64,000 nt of DNA from contig JAFYYI010000087.1 in the NCBI GenBank assembly GCA_017557665.1, positions 89,540 to 153,539 of the forward strand, in the 5' to 3' direction. The translations under genes were made by a program, and so were the position numbers. The notes below the pieces were generated by a model. The model did no database searches, had not been told where the DNA came from, and worked only from the letters and a program-made list of their open reading frames with translations. Every line of letters begins with the position of its first letter. The stretch's first letter is position 1. Of the stretch, positions 43,222 through 51,779 are shown in pieces. Source of the DNA: Muribaculaceae bacterium. GTDB lineage: Bacteria > Bacteroidota > Bacteroidia > Bacteroidales > Muribaculaceae.

Positions 43222-44082
43222 ATGATGACCGATAACGACAAACTGATGGCTGAACAGGAGAAGCCGTTATATATCGTCACAGGTTCCACCGACAGCATGG
43301 GTAGTGTGATTACCCGCAAGCTTGCTGAACAGGGCAAGGCCGTGTTGTTGGCTAGCCGCGATATAGAGAAGGCCGAGAATTATGCCACACAGTTGCGCAA
43401 GGTGACACGCAACAAGGACATCACCTGTCTGCAGCTGGATCTCAACTCTTTTGAGCTGGTCAATGACTTCGTTAAACGCCTGCGTGCGCTGAACCGCCCT
43501 GTTGCGGCGCTCATCAATAATGCCGGCCTGCTACCACGCCGCAGCGAGATTTCCCCGGATGGCTTTGAGCATGCCGTGCAGGTGAACTACCTGAGCACCG
43601 TGCTGCTGTCGATGCAGGTGTACCCGCTTATCATCGAGGGTGGCCACATCATCCTGTCGACGAGCGTGTCACGCCGCTTCGTGTCACTACCCTATGAATT
43701 CCCCGCTGTCTCCCACTTCACGCCGTGGGGCGCCTATGCCCAGAGCAAACTGGCGCTCACGCTGTTCTCGATATACATGTCGAGCATCATGAAGACGCGC
43801 CGCGTGTCGGTGAACTGCGTCAACCCGGGCCTGTTGAAGAGCGGCGCCCTGGCCATGGCGCGATGGATGGACCGTGTGCCCGACTACCTGAGCCGCAACA
43901 TCCCCAGCCCTGAGGCTGGCGTGGAGCCCACCTTCCGCGCTCTGGAGAGCAGGGACACCGGTTACCTGTTCTCGGGTGCCGACAAACAGGTGAAGACGTC
44001 TACGATGCTGAAGAACCGCGAGATGTTTATCCGCGTGTGCAACGACACCATGCGCATCCTCAAGGAGCACATCAACAAGTGA
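43222..44082 (+). CDS. Short-chain dehydrogenase/reductase
   Basis: About 286 residues from 43222 (an ATG at 43198 is also open). Rossmann fold: YIVTGSTDSMGSVITRKL as an unusual variant of the TGxxxGxG nucleotide motif, LINNAGLLPRR, and the catalytic WGAYAQSKLAL (YxxxK). The C-terminal part resembles retinol-dehydrogenase-like SDRs. Substrate unknown. It precedes ribF by 61 nt; a heptad array lies between. Confidence 0.85.
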   Translation: MMTDNDKLMAEQEKPLYIVTGSTDSMGSVITRKLAEQGKAVLLASRDIEKAENYATQLRKVTRNKDITCLQLDLNSFELVNDFVKRLRALNRPVAALINNAGLLPRRSEISPDGFEHAVQVNYLSTVLLSMQVYPLIIEGGHIILSTSVSRRFVSLPYEFPAVSHFTPWGAYAQSKLALTLFSIYMSSIMKTRRVSVNCVNPGLLKSGALAMARWMDRVPDYLSRNIPSPEAGVEPTFRALESRDTGYLFSGADKQVKTSTMLKNREMFIRVCNDTMRILKEHINK

Positions 44083-44105
44083 GGAATCGTTTCTAAAGAC
44101 CTTAT

Positions 44106-44140
44106 GGTCACTGATGACCGATAACCAGTAACTGACAACC
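44106..44140 (+). repeat. Heptanucleotide array before ribF
   Basis: Five 7-nt units (GGTCACT, GATGACC, GATAACC, AGTAACT, GACAACC) end three bases before the ribF ATG at 44144. Two of the units carry TAAC, so stop codons appear as in the other arrays. Confidence 0.6.
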
Positions 44141-44143
44141 AGC

Positions 44144-45085
44144 ATGAAGATATTGAGCGAAACCGACCGCCTGCCTGCGGGCAGCACAGTCGCTACAATC
44201 GGTATGTTTGACGGTGTTCATCGTGGACATGCCTTGCTGGTTAATTTTCTCAATAGCCAGGCCTCAGAGTTGGGCAAGCAATCCCTGGTCATCACCTTCC
44301 TGAAGCATCCGCGTCAAGTGCTGCACCCCGATTCATCCTTCAGGCTCATCATGCCGCCTGAGGACCGCCTCAAACAGATTGAGGCCCTCGGCCCCGACTT
44401 GCTACTGCCCTTGGATTTCACCCCCGAGTTGTCGAACCTGGATTCGGCACAATTCATCGAGATGTTGCGTGACCGCTACGGCATGGAGGTGCTCGTGACG
44501 GGTTACAACCACCGCTTCGGTCACAACAAGGGTGAAACCTTTGAGGACTACTGCCGTCATGGCCATCAATTGGGCGTGCAGGTGATTAAGGCGCCGGAAT
44601 ATCTGGGGCAATACGCGCCTGTGAGTTCCACCATCATTCGCGGCCTCATCGCTGCCGGCAGGGTGGTTGATGCCATGCACTGCATGGGGCGACCCTTTGC
44701 GCTGAAAGGCAAGGTGGTGCACGGTTTCCACAACGGCCGCGGCCTGGGATTCCCCACCGCCAACGTGGGAGAAATACCGCCTGCCATGCTGTTGCCTCAC
44801 AATGGCGCTTATGCCGTGCTGGCTTATGTTGCCGGCCGCCAGTTGCAGGGCATGGCCAACATCGGCCGTCGTCCCACGCTGAACAACGGCACCCAGTTGA
44901 GTATCGAGGTCAATCTGTTCGACTTTGACGAGGACATCTATGGCGAAGACATCACACTGGAGTTCATCAGCTTCCTGCGTCTGGAATTCAAGATGTGCGG
45001 ACTTGAAGAACTCAAACGCCAACTCACGCTCGATAAAGAGAACGCTCAACGCCTGTTAAAAGAATACTTAACCAATCATCAATAG
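44144..45085 (+). CDS. ribF: Riboflavin kinase / FAD synthetase
   Basis: 313 residues, bifunctional. The N-terminal nucleotidyltransferase has GMFDGVHRGHALL (HxGH type) and VTGYNHRFGHNKGE; the C-terminal kinase has PFALKGKVVHGFHNGRGLGFPTANV. Together they turn riboflavin into FMN and FAD. Length normal. Upp follows after 69 nt on the same strand. Confidence 0.95.
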   Translation: MKILSETDRLPAGSTVATIGMFDGVHRGHALLVNFLNSQASELGKQSLVITFLKHPRQVLHPDSSFRLIMPPEDRLKQIEALGPDLLLPLDFTPELSNLDSAQFIEMLRDRYGMEVLVTGYNHRFGHNKGETFEDYCRHGHQLGVQVIKAPEYLGQYAPVSSTIIRGLIAAGRVVDAMHCMGRPFALKGKVVHGFHNGRGLGFPTANVGEIPPAMLLPHNGAYAVLAYVAGRQLQGMANIGRRPTLNNGTQLSIEVNLFDFDEDIYGEDITLEFISFLRLEFKMCGLEELKRQLTLDKENAQRLLKEYLTNHQ

Positions 45086-45154
45086 ATCATCAAGTTCAAG
45101 GACACGGGCAATCAAGATTGTCCTGCAACCTTGAACGATAAACTTAAAGACAAA

Positions 45155-45811
45155 ATGGAGATTATCAACCTGTGTGAAAACAATTCGCTGGTGGGACAAT
45201 TCATGAGCGAAATACGCAACAAGGATTTGCAACAGGAGCGCCTGCGCTTCCGTGCCAACATTCAGCGTCTGGGTCAAATCATGGCCTATGAGATTTCAAA
45301 GAGACTCCAGTATCAAACTGTGGGCGTCGAGACCCCTCTGGGCGTGAAACAATGCAATGTGCTGAACGATCACGTGGTGCTTGCCACCCTTCTGCGCGCC
45401 GGACTGCCCTTCCACGAAGGCTTCCTGAACTTCTTTGACGGAGCCGAGAATGCCTTTGTGTCGGCCTACAGGAAATACTTCCCCAAGACCGATGACTTTG
45501 TCGTTCACATTGAGTATATCGCCAGCCCCCGCCTCGACGACAAGACGCTGATCATTGTGGATCCGATGCTTGCCACCGGTTCGTCGATGGAATTGGCCTA
45601 CCAGGCACTGGCAACCAAGGGTCATCCGGCACACATCCATGTTGCCAGCGTCGTGGCTACCCCCAAGGCTATCGAGGTCGTGCGCCAGCATCTGCCTGAT
45701 GACAAGACCACGCTGTGGACCTGTGACATCGACGACGAGCTCAACGAGCACAGCTATATCGTGCCCGGTCTGGGTGATTGCGGCGACCTGCTCTACGGCG
45801 AGAAAGAATAG
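45155..45811 (+). CDS. upp: Uracil phosphoribosyltransferase
   Basis: 218 residues from the ATG at 45155; a TTG at 45131 is in frame but an ATG start is preferred. It joins uracil to PRPP, giving UMP. The PRPP-binding loop is IIVDPMLATGSSMELA, and the C-terminal YIVPGLGDCGDLLYG is typical of Upp. With psuG-psuK elsewhere in the window it would use the uracil that PsuG releases; the two are not adjacent. Confidence 0.93.
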   Translation: MEIINLCENNSLVGQFMSEIRNKDLQQERLRFRANIQRLGQIMAYEISKRLQYQTVGVETPLGVKQCNVLNDHVVLATLLRAGLPFHEGFLNFFDGAENAFVSAYRKYFPKTDDFVVHIEYIASPRLDDKTLIIVDPMLATGSSMELAYQALATKGHPAHIHVASVVATPKAIEVVRQHLPDDKTTLWTCDIDDELNEHSYIVPGLGDCGDLLYGEKE

Positions 45812-45816
45812 TGGTT

Positions 45817-45852
45817 ACCAGATAATCCAGATAGTCTAGAACATCTGGAATG
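45817..45852 (+). repeat. Nonanucleotide array between upp and nadB
   Basis: Four units (ACCAGATAA, TCCAGATAG, TCTAGAACA, TCTGGAATG), the same 9-nt family as at 23471, 35348 and 40774. Confidence 0.7.
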
Positions 45853-45872
45853 ACAAATAAAATCGAAAAACT

Positions 45873-47465
45873 ATGGTACGCAAATATGATTATCTCATCA
45901 TCGGCTCGGGTGTGGCCGGAATGAGCTTTGCCCTCAAAGTGGCAAAGACGGGCACTGTGGCCCTCGTGTGTAAATCCAAGATGGAAGAGGCCAACACCGA
46001 CCTCGCTCAGGGTGGTGTCGCCACGGTAACCAACCTGGAGGTGGATAACTTTGACAAACATATCCACGACACGATGGTGGCTGGTGACTGGCTCAACGAC
46101 CCCGAGGCCGTGAAGAAGGTTGTCACCGAGGCACCTGCCCAGATTCAGGAACTGGTGAATTGGGGCGTGGATTTTGACAAAAACGAGAAAGGCGAATTTG
46201 ACTTGCACCGCGAGGGAGGTCACAGTGAGTTCCGCATCCTGCATCATGCCGACAACACGGGTCATGAAATCCAGGTGTCGCTCATCGAGACCATCAAGAA
46301 CAATCCCAACATCGACGTGTTTGAAGACCACTTTGCCGTGGAAATCCTGACGCAGCACCACTTGGGAAAAATTGTGACGCGCCGCACGCCGGGCATCGAG
46401 TGCTATGGTGCCTACGTTCTCAATCAGGATACGGGCGAGGTGGATACCTTCCTGTCGCGTGTGACGTTGATGGCAACAGGAGGAGTGGGTACGGTTTATC
46501 AGTCCACGTCGAACCCTCTGGTGGCAACAGGTGACGGCATTGCCATGGTCTATCGTGCCAAGGGAACAGTACAGGATATGGAATTCGTGCAATTCCATCC
46601 CACGACGCTCTATCACCCCGGAGACCGCCCCGCGTTCCTCATTACCGAGGCGATGCGTGGTTATGGCGGCGTGTTGCGCAATCTGGCAGGTGAGGAATTC
46701 ATGCAGAAGTACGATCCGCGCTTGTCGCTGGCACCGCGCGATGTGGTGGCTCGCGCCATTGATAACGAGATGAAGCAGCGAGGTGAAGACCACGTCTTCC
46801 TTGATGTGACCCACAAGGACCCTGAAGAGACCAAGCATCATTTCCCCAATATCTACAAACACTGCCTGGATTTGGGTATTGACATCACCAAGGAGTACAT
46901 TCCTGTGGTTCCGGCGGCTCACTATATGTGTGGTGGAATCAAGGTTGATTTGAACGCCTGCTCGAGCATTAAGCGCTTGTATGCCGTTGGCGAGTGTTCA
47001 TGCACAGGTTTACACGGTGGTAACCGCTTGGCCAGCAATTCACTCATTGAGGCTGTAGTGTATGCCGACGCTGCTGCCAAGCATGCCATTGAACATTTGA
47101 ATGAGTACAGTTGGCGCGAGGATATCCCTGCTTGGGACGACGCTGGCACCACTCACCCCGAGGAGATGGTGCTCATCAGTCAGAGTGAGAAAGAGGTGGG
47201 TGAGATTATGTCTACCTATGTGGGAATCGTGCGCAGCAATTTGCGTCTTGACCGTGCCTGGAACCGCTTGGATATCCTCTATGAGGAGACCGAGCGCCTG
47301 TTCAAGACCAGCAAGGTGTCACGCCGCATCTGCGAGCTGCGTAACATCATCAATGTGGCTTACCTCATCACGCGCCAAGCCAAGGACCGCAAGGAATCCC
47401 GTGGCCTGCACTACACCATCGATTATCCCCCTCAACCCAAGAATGAGGATGACCTGAAACTGTGA
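45873..47465 (+). CDS. nadB: L-aspartate oxidase
   Basis: 530 residues. It oxidises aspartate to iminoaspartate, the first step to quinolinate and NAD. FAD motif IIGSGVAGMSFALKVAK, ANTDLAQGGVATV, catalytic-region VPAAHYMCGGIKVDL and the C-terminal FAD segment YAVGECSCTGLHGGNRLASNSL. In anaerobes fumarate can serve as electron acceptor. No nadA or nadC is adjacent; nadE is at 60516. Confidence 0.95.
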   Translation: MVRKYDYLIIGSGVAGMSFALKVAKTGTVALVCKSKMEEANTDLAQGGVATVTNLEVDNFDKHIHDTMVAGDWLNDPEAVKKVVTEAPAQIQELVNWGVDFDKNEKGEFDLHREGGHSEFRILHHADNTGHEIQVSLIETIKNNPNIDVFEDHFAVEILTQHHLGKIVTRRTPGIECYGAYVLNQDTGEVDTFLSRVTLMATGGVGTVYQSTSNPLVATGDGIAMVYRAKGTVQDMEFVQFHPTTLYHPGDRPAFLITEAMRGYGGVLRNLAGEEFMQKYDPRLSLAPRDVVARAIDNEMKQRGEDHVFLDVTHKDPEETKHHFPNIYKHCLDLGIDITKEYIPVVPAAHYMCGGIKVDLNACSSIKRLYAVGECSCTGLHGGNRLASNSLIEAVVYADAAAKHAIEHLNEYSWREDIPAWDDAGTTHPEEMVLISQSEKEVGEIMSTYVGIVRSNLRLDRAWNRLDILYEETERLFKTSKVSRRICELRNIINVAYLITRQAKDRKESRGLHYTIDYPPQPKNEDDLKL

Positions 47466-47495
47466 GAATTCCATTTTCCATGAGGAAAAATGGAA

Positions 47496-47530
47496 GGTTA
47501 AGGGTTAGAGATTAAAGGTTAAAGATTAGA
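47496..47530 (+). repeat. Stop-codon heptad array after nadB
   Basis: Read in the nadB direction five units appear (shift of two): TAAGGGT, TAGAGAT, TAAAGGT, TAAAGAT and TAGACCG, each starting with a stop codon. The last unit runs into the terminator stem. Confidence 0.75.
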
Positions 47531-47562
47531 CCGCTGTGGACCTCAAATCCGCAGCGGTCTAA
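47526..47562. terminator. Bidirectional terminator between nadB and the DUF4834 gene
   Basis: TTAGACCGCTGTGGA pairs with TCCGCAGCGGTCTAA (one G-U) around a 7-nt loop, between convergent genes. Confidence 0.85.
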
Positions 47563-47578
47563 TGGTATTTCAGTGTTT

Positions 47579-47926
47579 TTAGTGAATTTCTTCGTATTCG
47601 GCGTCGATGACCTGTTCTTCTACAATGATGCGAGTGTCGCCATCCGAGTCGGTCTCCTCGATGATGGTGCCGGAGACTTCCTCGAAGTCGGCATACTCAC
47701 CCTCGCCGCTGGTGTATTTCTTGCGCTCGCCGGTCGAGGTGTATTCTTCGTCATCGTCTTCGTCATCGTCTTCGTCATCGTCACGACGCGGACGCTCATG
47801 TTGCTGGCGACCGCGGAACGACTCGTTGATCTTGCGCTTCACATTCTGCATATACAGCCATCCCTTGATGACCGGGACAAGCACCATCAGCAGCAGGATC
47901 AGCAATATGAAACCGAAGAAACTCAT
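47579..47926 (-). CDS. DUF4834 family protein
   Basis: 115 residues: an N-terminal membrane helix (FFGFILLILLLMVLVPVIKGW), a basic region with FRGRQQHERPRR, then an acidic run of Asp and Glu coded by a 12-nt tandem repeat, and a C-terminal VIDAEYEEI. This matches DUF4834, a small single-span protein of Bacteroidetes usually near phosphatidylserine synthesis genes. It overlaps nothing and follows pssA directly. Confidence 0.85.
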   Translation of the reverse strand: MSFFGFILLILLLMVLVPVIKGWLYMQNVKRKINESFRGRQQHERPRRDDDEDDDEDDDEEYTSTGERKKYTSGEGEYADFEEVSGTIIEETDSDGDTRIIVEEQVIDAEYEEIH

Positions 47927-48625
47927 TTATTTTTCTCTTTTAATGATGGACAGCAGCACGTAGAGTGCAATGGTGGCTGCAAGTCCTGGCAGGCCCATCA
48001 CAATGACAAATGCCACTGTAGCCACTATCTGCAAATACTGTGCCCAATTTTGCTTGAGCGACGAGAGGTTGTGCATCTTGAGGGAGAACATGCGCAGGTT
48101 GCACACCATCAATAGCGACAGCGCCACGATGAGCGCCAGCACCAGCCACATGGGAACAGGGTGCATCACATACCATGCCGTGAAACCAATCCAGAAGATG
48201 GCGTTGGCCGGGATGGGCAGGCCGGTAAAAGTGGTTGTTTGATTGGTATCCACGTTAAAACGTGCCAACCGCAAAGCTCCGAAAACGGGCAATAGTAAAG
48301 TCACCAGAGCCCAGTGCCCTGCACCATGCCCCAGCATCATGTTATAAAGCACCAAAGCGGGAGCGAGGCCGAAACTCACCAGATCGGCGAGGGAATCCAA
48401 TTCCGCGCCAATGTTGCTCACGGCATGGAGGAGCCGTGCCACCAAACCATCGCAGAAATCGGCGAACGCTGCCAACGCGATGATGATGAAGGCCCATTGA
48501 TAGCCTTTGAGCGCGGTGCCGCACATCGCGTCATAGCAGTGGAAAGCAGCGATGCAGGCCATGCAGCCGAACAGCAGGTTCAGCGAGGTGATGGCATTGG
48601 GGATATTGTTGCGGATGGCTTTCAT
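47927..48625 (-). CDS. pssA: CDP-diacylglycerol--serine O-phosphatidyltransferase
   Basis: 232 residues with about seven membrane helices. The CDP-alcohol phosphatidyltransferase motif is DGLVARLLHAVSNIGAELD and SLADLV, with all conserved Asp residues. It makes phosphatidylserine, the substrate for Psd coded just upstream. It overlaps psd by 4 nt. Confidence 0.93.
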   Translation of the reverse strand: MKAIRNNIPNAITSLNLLFGCMACIAAFHCYDAMCGTALKGYQWAFIIIALAAFADFCDGLVARLLHAVSNIGAELDSLADLVSFGLAPALVLYNMMLGHGAGHWALVTLLLPVFGALRLARFNVDTNQTTTFTGLPIPANAIFWIGFTAWYVMHPVPMWLVLALIVALSLLMVCNLRMFSLKMHNLSSLKQNWAQYLQIVATVAFVIVMGLPGLAATIALYVLLSIIKREK

Positions 48626-49311
48626 GATTCTTTCTTTTTGTTGCTGAGTCGTGCCACGAGGGTCTCGCCGCCCCAGGTGCGGTCGCCGAGTTTTACCTTG
48701 ATTTCGGTGTCCAGCGGCAGGAAAATGTCCACGCGTGAACCGAACTTGATGAAGCCGATGAAGTCGTTTACGTCGACCGTCTCTCCCTGCTCCACATAGG
48801 TGACGATGCGTCTTGCCACGGCACCGGCAATCTGTCGCACGAGGATGTCCTCGCCCGTGGCGGTACGGATAACGATGGACGAACGCTCATTGTCGCTGCT
48901 CGACTTGGGCAGGTTGGCAGCCAGGAAACGTCCCGAGTGGTGCTTGTAGTAGGTCACCTCACCCTTGACGGGCACCCAGTTGGCATGCACGTTGAACACG
49001 GTCATGAACACCGAGAGCTGGATGCAGTTGCGATGGAGGCACTCGTCCTCATATACTTCCTCGAGCGCCACCACTGTGCCATCGACACTCGATACCACCG
49101 CAGTGCCGTCGCTGTTATCACCCTTGAAGTGTCGTCGCGGCAACCTGAAGAAGTTGAGCACCAGCAGGAACAGCGCCGCCATAAGTCCAATCAGCACCCA
49201 AGCCACAGGCTTATAGTCAAAAAAGCGATAGGCCAGCACGCCGCTCGCCGCTATGATCAAGAACAACATCAACAGGATGTTCTCGCCCTCGTGATGGATT
49301 TTGACTTTCAT
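48622..49311 (-). CDS. psd: Phosphatidylserine decarboxylase
   Basis: 229 residues, the short type common in Bacteroidetes. It makes phosphatidylethanolamine. Two membrane helices at the N-terminus, then FNVHANWVPVKGEVTYYKHHSG, and the autocleavage site IKFGSRVDIF, where Ser192 after Gly191 would become the pyruvoyl group. First gene of psd-pssA-DUF4834. Confidence 0.93.
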   Translation of the reverse strand: MKVKIHHEGENILLMLFLIIAASGVLAYRFFDYKPVAWVLIGLMAALFLLVLNFFRLPRRHFKGDNSDGTAVVSSVDGTVVALEEVYEDECLHRNCIQLSVFMTVFNVHANWVPVKGEVTYYKHHSGRFLAANLPKSSSDNERSSIVIRTATGEDILVRQIAGAVARRIVTYVEQGETVDVNDFIGFIKFGSRVDIFLPLDTEIKVKLGDRTWGGETLVARLSNKKKES

Positions 49312-49338
49312 TTAAGTCGTTGCAATAGTATTAACCTA

Positions 49339-49346
49339 CAAAAGTA
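49339..49346 (-). promoter_or_regulatory. -7 box upstream of psd
   Basis: TACTTTTG on the minus strand, 27 nt before the ATG at 49311. Confidence 0.4.
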
Positions 49347-49458
49347 CTAAAAACTTTTCAGATTCATGTGGTCGGTCACGAGATTTTTCGTTTTTCGAGT
49401 TTTTCATGCCCAAAAAACGGCAACCTTGCAGGAAAATCGGGTGTGGGAAAAAGGGTTA

Positions 49459-49466
49459 TACCTTTG
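49459..49466 (+). promoter_or_regulatory. -7 box upstream of the VWA gene
   Basis: TACCTTTG on the plus strand, 62 nt before the ATG at 49529; the -33 element is not evident at the normal distance. Confidence 0.45.
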
Positions 49467-49528
49467 CAATGTCATCGGGAAACATGCCCCGACAATAAGC
49501 ATTTATTATCAATTAAAATTTTTCTGTT

Positions 49529-50206
49529 ATGAAGACTCCGATTAATGTTTACAACGTGATTATCCTTGACAAGAGCGGCTCCATGACCAATATCGCCCGT
49601 CAAGCCGTCGATGGCGTTAACGAGACCATCGGCTCCATCAAGAGTGCCCAGGAAAAGAATCCCGACCAGAAACACATCGTGACCCTCGTCGCCTTCTGCG
49701 GCTGCGAGATGAAGACCATCTATGACAACGTACCAGTTGCCGAGGTCAAACCCCTCACCGACAAGGACTACCGTCCCTGTTGCATGACCCCCCTGTATGA
49801 TGCTGTGGGCACGACCATCACCCGTGTTCATGCCCTCAAGGCCAAAGAAGACGACAACTCGCTGGCGCTGGTGACTGTCATCACCGACGGCTATGAAAAC
49901 GCTTCTCGCGAGTTCTCGCTCACGGCCCTCAAGTCGCTCATCGACAGTTACAAAGAGCAGGGCTGGCAGTTCACCTACATCGGTGCCGACCATGACGTGA
50001 AGCAGGTCGCCTATTCGCTCCACATTGACCACCATCTGCAGTTTGACAAGACAGAAGAAGGCACCCAGGCCATGTTTGCAAAGGAGCGCAAGTCGCGCAG
50101 CGGATGGATGAGTAAGATGAGCAACCTAATGGCTGATCCTTGCTTATCGGTGGAGGAACGCAAAAAGCGCATCATCGAGACCAACGAGGAAGATTTCTTT
50201 GTTTGA
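49529..50206 (+). CDS. von Willebrand factor A domain protein
   Basis: 225 residues, no signal peptide. The metal-binding MIDAS motif DKSGS is at 14-18; a conserved Thr (CCMTPLYDAVG) and Asp (VITDGYENAS) complete the site. The C-terminal 45 residues are basic, then acidic. It resembles TerY-like cytoplasmic VWA proteins in length. A 17-bp hairpin separates it from the next gene. Partner unknown. Confidence 0.85.
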   Translation: MKTPINVYNVIILDKSGSMTNIARQAVDGVNETIGSIKSAQEKNPDQKHIVTLVAFCGCEMKTIYDNVPVAEVKPLTDKDYRPCCMTPLYDAVGTTITRVHALKAKEDDNSLALVTVITDGYENASREFSLTALKSLIDSYKEQGWQFTYIGADHDVKQVAYSLHIDHHLQFDKTEEGTQAMFAKERKSRSGWMSKMSNLMADPCLSVEERKKRIIETNEEDFFV

Positions 50207-50223
50207 CTCATGCTATGATTGCT

Positions 50224-50262
50224 GCCAATTGGGCCTCACCTTTTCGGTGGGGCCCAATTGGC
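50224..50262 (+). terminator. Long hairpin between the VWA gene and the next gene
   Basis: GCCAATTGGGCCTCACC pairs with GGTGGGGCCCAATTGGC (17 pairs, one G-U) around a 5-nt loop. No immediate U-tract, so either a terminator or a processing site. Confidence 0.6.
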
Positions 50263-50308
50263 ATGATTCTTGCTGTATTTTTTAATATTACTTTAAACCC
50301 GCCTCACC

Positions 50309-51709
50309 ATGCCAACAGCTATTACTCAAGACCTGAAATACGGTATTATCTACGTCATCGGTAATCCAAAGCAGACTCGTAACCTGCGCTGGTTTGCCAC
50401 AATGATTGAGCCCATGATTCGCCCGCTCTCGCTGGAGTGGGTCGAGACCTGGGGCCTTGACCACACGCTCATCGTTGCCCGACGATTCAACGTGGGCAAC
50501 ATCGGCAAGTATGCCACCGTGCAGCTGCATCTCAACAAGTATGGCCGTAGCGACAGTTATTCATTGTTGGCTGCTGTGCATGCCTTCAGCGACTGCTTGG
50601 AGGACGTGATGGATGACAGCGAGGGTGATGTCATCATCAACGAGGAAGACTACAACGACCGCAACGCGCTGCCCGAGGGCAAGTGGGGGGCATCGACATC
50701 CTCAACCCCATTCAGCGATGTCATGGAAAACATCGTACTGCCCGATTTCGATATGGCGCAGGATCACACCCGTGTCGAACTTCCCATCGGCAGGGGCCGC
50801 GAGAGTTTCAGTATAAAGCGGGAAAAGCCGAGTCCCTCCTCAGAATCCTGCGAGGACAAAGACGAAAAGCCGTCTCTCGGCAAGCGCCTCAAGAAACTGG
50901 GCAGAAAGCTCCGCAAGCGAGAGCAGGAGGTCGACGATGATGAACTCATTATCAGGGAAGAAGAGGATCAAATTCGTTATCAGCAAGAGAAATCCATTAT
51001 TGCTGATGAAGTTTCATATAAAGACTACTATGAAGACGCATCGCTTGGTGCCGAATCATTGGATGTCGCTGCTCCCACGAGTCGGGCGCAGTTCGAACTT
51101 GAGCCCGAAACGGTTGACATTGAGGTCGAGGAAGTCCGTGAGTTTGAGAGGATTAATTCCGAATATGAGCGCGATGTGAGAGACCTTAGGGCTCGTATCG
51201 TCGCCTTTATCGCCAAGTATCATCAGGACCCCCAGCAAGTGATGACCATGATGCTCGAGGGCAAGGTGCTTCTTGGTACCACTCCCGGACATGTTTTGGT
51301 CAATGGAGATATGAAAATCGTGTTGCCCGAGTATGACGAGATGGAAATCAAGATGCCGGCCATGTGCCGCACGCTCTACATCTTGTTCATGAAACACCGT
51401 GTGCAGTCGGGCCGTGGCATTATCCTCAAGAACATCGATGAATATCGCGACGAGATTATTGATATCTACAGCCTGGTGAAGCCCGGCGCTAATGAGAGCA
51501 AGGTGGAAGAGTCGGTCAACAATTTGTGTGATCCGCTTGGCGAGTCACTCAATCAGATGATTTCCAGAGCCAACCGCTGTATCCGCAATGTCATTACCGA
51601 CAAGGAATTGGCCAAGCGATACATCATCACTGGCGCCCGTGGTGGGGAATACAGTATCGATCTCGCTCCCGAGTTGATGACACTGCCGCGTGCAGTGACA
51701 GGAGCCTGA
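50309..51709 (+). CDS. Acidic protein of unknown family with a winged-helix-like C-terminus
   Basis: 466 residues. N-terminal part (about 1-105) resembles no family I know. The middle (about 165-280) is charged and low in complexity. The C-terminus (about 325-460) begins LLGTTPGHVLVNGDMKIVLP and continues MPAMCRTLYILFMKHRVQSG, NIDEYRDEIIDIYSLV and LAKRYIITGARGGEYSIDL; I recall this pattern from uncharacterised Bacteroidetes proteins and infer a winged-helix-like fold. It follows the VWA gene by 102 nt. Confidence 0.6.
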   Translation: MPTAITQDLKYGIIYVIGNPKQTRNLRWFATMIEPMIRPLSLEWVETWGLDHTLIVARRFNVGNIGKYATVQLHLNKYGRSDSYSLLAAVHAFSDCLEDVMDDSEGDVIINEEDYNDRNALPEGKWGASTSSTPFSDVMENIVLPDFDMAQDHTRVELPIGRGRESFSIKREKPSPSSESCEDKDEKPSLGKRLKKLGRKLRKREQEVDDDELIIREEEDQIRYQQEKSIIADEVSYKDYYEDASLGAESLDVAAPTSRAQFELEPETVDIEVEEVREFERINSEYERDVRDLRARIVAFIAKYHQDPQQVMTMMLEGKVLLGTTPGHVLVNGDMKIVLPEYDEMEIKMPAMCRTLYILFMKHRVQSGRGIILKNIDEYRDEIIDIYSLVKPGANESKVEESVNNLCDPLGESLNQMISRANRCIRNVITDKELAKRYIITGARGGEYSIDLAPELMTLPRAVTGA

Positions 51710-51736
51710 CGGGTTTAAGTTAATAGCATTTAAAGT

Positions 51737-51773
51737 TTAGAGGTCTTGCCCTGCGAGAAGGACAGACCTCTAA
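51737..51773. terminator. Bidirectional terminator between convergent genes
   Basis: TTAGAGGTCT pairs perfectly with AGACCTCTAA, enclosing an inner TGCCCT-like stem, then a T-rich stretch on the plus strand. Confidence 0.8.
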
Positions 51774-51779
51774 TTATTT

